64,000 bases of DNA from UBA668 sp040081465. Its GTDB lineage: Bacteria > Actinomycetota > Acidimicrobiia > Acidimicrobiales > Ilumatobacteraceae. Below the pieces are notes generated by a model that was given only the letters and a program-made list of their open reading frames with translations, ran no database searches and was not told the DNA's origin. The stretch lies in assembly GCA_040081465.1 (NCBI GenBank), contig JBEBGL010000004.1:62001-126000 (forward strand), in the 5' to 3' direction. The position numbers and the translations under genes were made by a program. Within the stretch, counting starts at the first letter, position 1. Each line of letters starts with the position of its first letter. Positions 59,801 through 64,000 of the stretch are shown here, one piece after another.

Positions 59801-61382
59801 GCACACGACGACGAGCGTCGGCGCGTAGCAGCGGAATCGCGGAAGGGGAGACGGTGTCGTCGCCGACTGCGGCCGCCGTGATCGAGAGGCAGCGGGCAAA
59901 CTCGACTACTTCGCGCTCGTCGACCGTGGAGGACGCGAACTCGATCTCCCAACCTCCGGCGTCCACCGATGGCTGCAGCACGACGATCGCTTGCGGAAGC
60001 GGTGAATCGTCGCGTGAAAGTCGGATACCAATCGGCAGACCGAGTCCGGTCGCCAACTCGGCGCGACCTGCCAGCTGCGGCGTACGGGCCAGCAACTCGC
60101 GGCTCCAGCTCAGCGTGTTGAGATCTGTTGGCAGCTCTGCGGCCAAGTCGAGCGGAGCCTCTGTGCAGATCAACTGGCGCGCGAATTCGGGTACGGGTGG
60201 CTGCGCTAACGCAACGTGTACTCCACCATCTGGCGCCAGCCGAACAAGTAGCGCTGCCAACGCGCTGATGACGGCCTCGGGCGTGTACGAACCGGAGTCG
60301 GGAACGCTGACGGTCGAACGTGCTGTCTTGGCGGCGTCGTGCTGGCCGTGCGGCCACGGGAAGTCGGCAGCTGAAAGCCCAGCAAGTGTGGCGATGGTGG
60401 TTGCTTCTCTTCGTGCGTGGATGGAGCGGAAGTCTGCAAACCACCGACGCTGATCGGCGCCCAGTTGCGGCAGCACCTTGCCGACACCGGAACCGATGGC
60501 ATCCAAGTAATCGCTTGCGCTGCAAGACGAGCTGTCGATCCAGCGCAGGTCGCCCAGCACGATCGCTCCGTCCGCGCACGACACCGTCAGACCGTCGTCG
60601 CTGGCAGCAAGCACAGTTCCCGGGGTTGAGTTCGTTGCCTGCTCAACCACGTCGGACGTTCCAACGATCACCGCAGCCACCTGGTTCCACAGCACGGCGG
60701 CCGCGACCGGATTCGGATGCGGACCGAAGTGCAGCGCTCGAACTACGCGATCGACATCGCTGGCGGATTGCGTGAGGTCGAGCACACCGTCTGGCCGTTC
60801 GTCGCGCCGGAAGGTCGTTGTCGGCTCATTGCATTGTTGAGCAACAGGCACAAGGTTGTCGGCCTCGATTAAATCAAGCAGATCGCCGAAGCTGTCGAGT
60901 GCTTCCTCGAAGTTACGGGTGTTCAGCGAGAGCGACGTCTCGCGGTCGGTGATGGCGAACCGGCGTTGCACGAGCACATCGCCGGTGTCGATGCCTTCAT
61001 CTATGCGATGCCAGGTGACACCCCACTCGGCTTCGCCGCGAAGGATTCCCCACACTGGTGTGTTTAATCCGGCGTACCCAGGCAATGGGCCGTCGTGGAA
61101 GTTGATTGCCATCCGACTTGCGGCGGCGAGGACTGAGGATGGCAGCAATCGGAGATGCGTAATCGCGAACAAGTAGTCGACCGAGTTACTGCGAACACTC
61201 TCAGCAAACTGGTTGAGATCGTCGACGGCATGAACCTCCAGCCCTGCGCCCGTCGCCCAACTCGCCACACGCTCGCTGCCAGCAGCCACAGAGACAATGG
61301 TGTGGCCGCGGTCGAGCAAAGTTTGCGCGCACTCCCTCAGCAGCGTGTCTGCTCCGATTAGTGCACAGCGAAGCGGCTTCAT
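56817..61382 (-). CDS. NRPS: formyltransferase - A domain split by luciferase-like monooxygenase - PCP
   Basis: A 1521-residue initiation module. Formyltransferase (~1-310): NFHDGPLPG (catalytic Asn 94/His 96) and DTGD (132-135). Residues ~330-530 look like a degenerate condensation-domain remnant; no HHxxxDG motif occurs in the protein. A domain first half (~535-765): CIYTSGSAGVPKAVMV (A3), SFDISVVE (A4). Residues ~769-1125 are a luciferase-like monooxygenase of the MupA/Atu3671 type (WTPERHFHAFGGLYPNP, VSFASGWQPNDFVL, MWITTAGNPESF). A domain resumes with NMYGPTETTVW (A5), MYSTGDLARW (A7) and NGKLDRRAL (A10). PCP: DVGGHSLL, Ser 1457. Pocket residues D736, I737, V740, Q1158, L1184, G1186, M1209, V1217, W1218, K1403 nearly match the glycine code DILQLGLIWK. 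Starts at ATG 61382, overlapping the upstream stop (TGATG). Confidence 0.88.
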   Translation of the reverse strand: MKPLRCALIGADTLLRECAQTLLDRGHTIVSVAAGSERVASWATGAGLEVHAVDDLNQFAESVRSNSVDYLFAITHLRLLPSSVLAAASRMAINFHDGPLPGYAGLNTPVWGILRGEAEWGVTWHRIDEGIDTGDVLVQRRFAITDRETSLSLNTRNFEEALDSFGDLLDLIEADNLVPVAQQCNEPTTTFRRDERPDGVLDLTQSASDVDRVVRALHFGPHPNPVAAAVLWNQVAAVIVGTSDVVEQATNSTPGTVLAASDDGLTVSCADGAIVLGDLRWIDSSSCSASDYLDAIGSGVGKVLPQLGADQRRWFADFRSIHARREATTIATLAGLSAADFPWPHGQHDAAKTARSTVSVPDSGSYTPEAVISALAALLVRLAPDGGVHVALAQPPVPEFARQLICTEAPLDLAAELPTDLNTLSWSRELLARTPQLAGRAELATGLGLPIGIRLSRDDSPLPQAIVVLQPSVDAGGWEIEFASSTVDEREVVEFARCLSITAAAVGDDTVSPSAIPLLRADARRRVLDEWNATDVSYESACTHELIARQAAETPGRQAVICGDDKLTYQQLTARSERLAAHLQQTGVVPDSLVGVHVDRGVDLIVAVLAVLQAGGAYVPLDPAYPADRLRHMIADSGTRVIVCNESHRARLPLPEDGVERAVVGVDSQVPVIAMQATDVQPHNLAYCIYTSGSAGVPKAVMVEHRNVANLFTAMDNIVSHGEDDTWCAVTSLSFDISVVELLYTLARGIRVALYAPDGQHQHARRKPMDFSLFYFSADETDAGSANDGEKYRLLLEGARFADTNDFCAVWTPERHFHAFGGLYPNPAITAAAISSVTKRISIRAGSVVLPLHHPVEIAEAWSMVDNLSNGRAGVSFASGWQPNDFVLRPQNYARAKAAMYEGIEQVRRLWRGESLHFDGPNGAPVSVATLPRPVQAELPMWITTAGNPESFAAAGSAGTNLLTHLVGQSIDQLTAKIAVYRAARAAAGHDPATGVVTLMMHTFVGDVETVVRSKVREPLRKYLSTSFELLREHAWSFPTFRRPDGSPVGNPDDLADADIAGLTGDDLDAVLDFAADRYYETSGLFGTPEQLVPLVGRLHEIGVDEIACLVDFGVATDDVLANLPHLTRVRELLADEAATEETSIAELVASSNTTHIQCTPSMARVFTHDPAMRTALGSVRQLLVGGEELPSDLAHELQSLVGGTVVNMYGPTETTVWSSSWQVQANFGWTPIGTPLANTQLYVLDNVGQPTPPGVAGQLWIGGAGVARGYHQRPELTAERFAPDPFRADGRMYSTGDLARWHAQPDGSAVLQFLGRADQQVKLRGHRVELGEIEAELRRLADVDDCAAIVRDDEHLVAYVATRSASFNSQAARDMLRQRLPEVMVPGQIVVLPTLPRTPNGKLDRRALPTQAVAPRVEIVPATSAIEHQILSDWQNVLGNLSIGIDDNFFDVGGHSLLVVRLHRRLQETLGRVIAMTDLYRFPTVRTFTASLAAGGKKSDSIESALDRAARRRASARSRS

Positions 61383-63751
61383 CACGGTGCCCCGATGGGG
61401 TCGCCCTGCGCGAACCCGGTACCGCTGAACGCGATGTACACCCGACCCGGAATGTCGGGGTCGCCCGAGATTGCGCTGATGCCGGTGTAAGAGCCAGCGG
61501 GGAAGATTGATATCAACTGCCAGCTGGCGCCATCGTCGTCGCTGCGATAGATGCCCAGTTGTGTGGCGCCGTTGGCGCGGCCATACAAGAAGACGGTCGC
61601 CGGCCCGCCAGCCACGAGCGGCGCACCGAAGCTCATCGCGTTCACTTCGTCGACACCAGGCAACTTGATCCACGCACTGCGGCCCGCGTCGTCGCTGCGG
61701 TACAGGCCGTCGATGCCAACTCCAGCCCACAGCCGTTCGGCACGATCAGGTTGCGCGTGGAGCTGTCCGAAGACATGGCACGCAAACGCGTCGAGACACG
61801 GCGGCGCGTTCGCTGCTTCTTGCCACGATGCCGCGCCATCGCTGCTTGTGAAGAAGCGCCCTTCGTCCGACATCAGGTAGAAGTTGCCGTTGACGCGGTC
61901 AGCCGCCAACGCGCGCCGGTTGAACCACCACATGAACCGATGGAATGAATCGATGCCTGCCACGGAGTCGAGATGTGTCCACGACTGTCCGCTGTCGTGG
62001 CTGTAGTAGACGCCCACCGGGTTGCGCAAGTAAGCCCACGGGTCGGTGTAATGAGTTGGGACCCAAACCAGCACAGCAGGGTCGACAGCGGAGACTGCGA
62101 TCTCGCCACCGAACATTTCTGGCGTCATCCCTTCGAACTGCTGCCATGTCACACCACCGTCGGATGACACGGCGCCACGCGGACGGCGTTCCTCGGAGTA
62201 GTAGATGTGATACTCCGCGCCGACCCACGCGATTGTTTCGGGGTGTCCGGCGCTGTAGTCAGCACTCGTGCCACCCGCGAAGGTCTCGTCGATCAGCGTC
62301 CGTTCTGGGTAGCGCGTGGTATCGCTGAACAGGAAGCCCTGGCGATCGGCGACGAGGCCAATCGGTGTTCCTCCCGGTGGTGCGACCATGCCGGAAGCAA
62401 CTGTCTCCTCGATGCCACGTGATACGGACGTCCAGGTGATCGTGGCCGCGTCCGTGTCGGTTGTGCGCCAGATCGCCATGCCCTCCGCAAACCACAGCGA
62501 GCCATCGACTGGGTCGAACATGATGCGACCGACGCTCATGTATCCATCGAGGTCGGTGTTCGCCAACCAAGGAATCTGTGGAGACGAAATGTCGATGTCG
62601 TGTGTGGTCCAGTTCTGGCCACCGTCGCGCGACGTCCAGAAGTGCGCGTCGAGCACAGCGTCATTTGTGAGCACTACGTGCGACGGGTCCGCCGGGTCGA
62701 CCGCGAACACTGCGGTCGGTGAGCCGGTCGGCATCGGGAGATCGGTCCACGTTGCGGTGTCGAAGTCATATACGGCGACTACCGCAGGATTTCCGTCGGT
62801 GCGATTGATCGCTAACCAGAAGTCACCTGCGGTCTCGACGGCACTCGAACCGAATTGGCTTGGTTCGAGCGCGCGGATCAGCGTCCACGACGCACCATCG
62901 TCGTTGCTCGTGTAGATGCCGTTGCCCGCGACCGCTGCGACGATGGTCGCGCCGACAAATCCAACGGCGGACACTCCGGGTTGGTCGGACGCCGGGTCGT
63001 CGATGATGCCTGCAGGCAGTGTGGCGAGCGGTATCTGTGTCCACGTCGCGCCGGCATCGAACGATTGGAAGAGTCCTTCGCGCGAACTGCCGAACAGCAC
63101 GTGGTCCGGGTTGGCGGGGTCGACTACTAAACGCTCACTGCCAGTGCGGAATCGCTGGTTGCCACTGATGAACCATCGACGTTCGGTGGTGCGCCATGTC
63201 ACGCCGCCGTCATCGCTGACCAGAATGCGACCGGCTCCCGCGATGGGCGTGTCGGGTGCCGGGTTTCCGTCGTTGCCGAGCGCGAGGTACACGCGTGTGC
63301 CGAGCGATGGCGCGACAGCGATGCTGTCGACGCTGAGAGTGTCGCCCGGGAACGCTCCAGGAAGCGACGTCGCGTCCAGCAGCTGGGTCCAACGCTCGGT
63401 CGTCGGCTCCCATCGGTAGGCGCCGCCAACATCGGTGCGTGCGTACATCGCCGCCGACGAGCCCCCCGTTGCGACGATGCCAGTCACGAAACCGCCTGCG
63501 CCCACGGGCATCGTCTGCCAGATGTAGCTGCCATGAACCACCCTGGTCAGATCGGTGTCCGCGAGCGCGTTGGGCGTTTCGCCGGGCTCGACTGTCGTTC
63601 CATTTGTCGTGCCGTTTGTTGAGTCACCGACAGTGTTCGAGGACGTGTCGCTCGACTGCTCAGAGAGATTGCATGAGCTGCCGAGTAACGAGCCGAATGC
63701 GATCGCCCACAAAAATGGGCGCGACGACGAACGGCCAACGGCGCGAGTCAT
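61382..63751 (-). CDS. GH74-like beta-propeller lipoprotein (BNR/Asp-box repeats)
   Basis: The 789-residue protein has a signal peptide and a lipobox-like LLGSSC (Cys ~27), then a Ser/Thr/Asn/Gly linker, so it is probably tethered outside the cell. The body is a double beta-propeller with many Asp-box repeats (SDDGGVTW, SFDAGATW, SNDDGASW, SDDAGRSAW). YARTDVGGAYRW matches the catalytic-Asp segment of GH74 xyloglucanases, and GDPDIPGRVYIAFSGTG ends the second propeller. A glycan-binding or hydrolysing role is inferred. It is the first gene of the NRPS-PKS operon, with a TGATG overlap into the NRPS; TACCCT lies 9 bases before the ATG. Confidence 0.8.
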   Translation of the reverse strand: MTRAVGRSSSRPFLWAIAFGSLLGSSCNLSEQSSDTSSNTVGDSTNGTTNGTTVEPGETPNALADTDLTRVVHGSYIWQTMPVGAGGFVTGIVATGGSSAAMYARTDVGGAYRWEPTTERWTQLLDATSLPGAFPGDTLSVDSIAVAPSLGTRVYLALGNDGNPAPDTPIAGAGRILVSDDGGVTWRTTERRWFISGNQRFRTGSERLVVDPANPDHVLFGSSREGLFQSFDAGATWTQIPLATLPAGIIDDPASDQPGVSAVGFVGATIVAAVAGNGIYTSNDDGASWTLIRALEPSQFGSSAVETAGDFWLAINRTDGNPAVVAVYDFDTATWTDLPMPTGSPTAVFAVDPADPSHVVLTNDAVLDAHFWTSRDGGQNWTTHDIDISSPQIPWLANTDLDGYMSVGRIMFDPVDGSLWFAEGMAIWRTTDTDAATITWTSVSRGIEETVASGMVAPPGGTPIGLVADRQGFLFSDTTRYPERTLIDETFAGGTSADYSAGHPETIAWVGAEYHIYYSEERRPRGAVSSDGGVTWQQFEGMTPEMFGGEIAVSAVDPAVLVWVPTHYTDPWAYLRNPVGVYYSHDSGQSWTHLDSVAGIDSFHRFMWWFNRRALAADRVNGNFYLMSDEGRFFTSSDGAASWQEAANAPPCLDAFACHVFGQLHAQPDRAERLWAGVGIDGLYRSDDAGRSAWIKLPGVDEVNAMSFGAPLVAGGPATVFLYGRANGATQLGIYRSDDDGASWQLISIFPAGSYTGISAISGDPDIPGRVYIAFSGTGFAQGDPIGAP

Positions 63752-63803
63752 TGGCGCGAAAGGGTAACAACGGTCGGTGTGTTGGAGGTTCAGAACAGTT
63801 CAG

Positions 63804-63815
63804 TATCGGCCGATA
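63804..63815. promoter_or_regulatory. 12-bp perfect palindrome in the divergent promoter region
   Basis: TATCGGCCGATA is perfectly self-complementary and lies in the 98-base gap between the assembly-line operon (leftward) and the Wzz-type gene (rightward). It overlaps TAGCCT (63814-63819), a -10 candidate for the rightward gene. A regulator binding here could control one or both sides. Confidence 0.4.
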
Positions 63816-63849
63816 GCCTTTACGGCTGAATCTCGATTCAAGGCGGTGT

Positions 63850-64000
63850 GTGGTGGATCTCTCGTTTGTCGTAAGCGCGGTCAAGCGCTATTGGTGGCTA
63901 GCCCTTGGTGGCTTGCTCATCGGTAGCGCCATTGGCGTGACGCTGCGCGGCGAAACCGAGACCGTTTACCAGTCGAGGGCCTTGCTGTACATAGCCCCGC
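63850..64000 (+). CDS. Wzz/chain-length determinant protein, N-terminal fragment
   Basis: The first ~50 codons read VVDLSFVVSAVKRYWWLALGG followed by a membrane helix and YQSRALLYIAP, with the polar N-terminus, first helix and Y-x-S/A start of the Wzz domain typical of polysaccharide co-polymerases. An AAGGCGG ribosome-binding site lies just before GTG 63850 (GTG 63853 is possible). The protein sets chain length of a surface polysaccharide. Truncated by the right edge of the window. Confidence 0.78.
   Translation, partial: MVDLSFVVSAVKRYWWLALGGLLIGSAIGVTLRGETETVYQSRALLYIAP

Noticed and set aside
60300..60430. A functional condensation domain between formyltransferase and A domain
   Set aside because: No HHxxxDG motif is present anywhere in the protein; the region looks like a remnant only.

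Overview
The window is a dense, moderately high-GC bacterial chromosome segment with no gene-free stretch longer than about 220 bases and no rRNA, tRNA, CRISPR array or insertion sequence that I can see. The gene order coaD - SepIVA-like - DUF177 - rpmF - plsX - acpP - rnc - mutM - smc ... ftsY ... ffh - rpsP - khpA - rimM, the GTP-type PEP carboxykinase, the zinc-type L28 and L32 proteins, a PIG-L (mycothiol-amidase-like) deacetylase, an F420-type luciferase-like oxidoreductase and very frequent leaderless starts point to an actinobacterium. A member of the Acidimicrobiia (Ilumatobacter-like) is my inference, not something the sequence proves.

Layout. 1-4.6 kb: start of a HAD hydrolase, a NYN-type RNase with an S1 domain and basic tail, xth, a UvrD-like helicase and a PH-domain membrane protein. 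4.6-7.4 kb: leftward operon LLM oxidoreductase - galK - SMP-30 lactonase. 7.5-12 kb: coupled operon alpha/beta hydrolase - CoA transferase - PIG-L deacetylase - phosphatase, then a lipoprotein and a small membrane protein. 12-18 kb: pckG, rpmB with a cold-shock-like partner, a DAK2/FakA protein and recG. 18-22 kb: an accessory insert (DUF222-HNH protein, MFS exporter with divergent TetR regulator and a clear operator, zinc ribbon). 22-31 kb: rsmD, coaD and the fatty-acid/RNase III/Smc core. 31-35 kb: a polyamine-type ABC transporter lying between smc and ftsY. 35-40.6 kb: ftsY, an LCP ligase, ffh, rpsP, khpA, rimM. 40.7-49.4 kb: a surface polysaccharide locus with a priming sugar transferase, a wbpB/wbpI/wbpE/wbpD-like set for a diacetamido-mannuronic acid type sugar, a flavoprotein, a polysaccharide deacetylase and a membrane glycosyltransferase. 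49.4-49.7 kb: an orphan CdiI-like immunity protein.

49.9-63.75 kb is the most interesting part. Four leftward genes overlap by 1-4 bases each: a GH74-like beta-propeller lipoprotein, an NRPS with formyltransferase - adenylation (split by a luciferase-like monooxygenase) - carrier domains, a PKS with the order KS-AT-KR-DH-carrier-TE, and a dedicated phosphopantetheinyl transferase. The adenylation pocket residues nearly match the glycine code, so this looks like a compact assembly line that begins with N-formylglycine, oxidises it, extends it and releases it. The window ends in a Wzz-type chain-length gene, so a second polysaccharide region probably follows.

Regulation. Many starts show a TANNNT -10 hexamer only 6-7 bases before the start codon, the hallmark of leaderless mRNA. 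This decides several starts (xth, helicase, LLM, rsmD, zinc ribbon, wbpD) and makes four intergenic regions into tiny divergent promoters.
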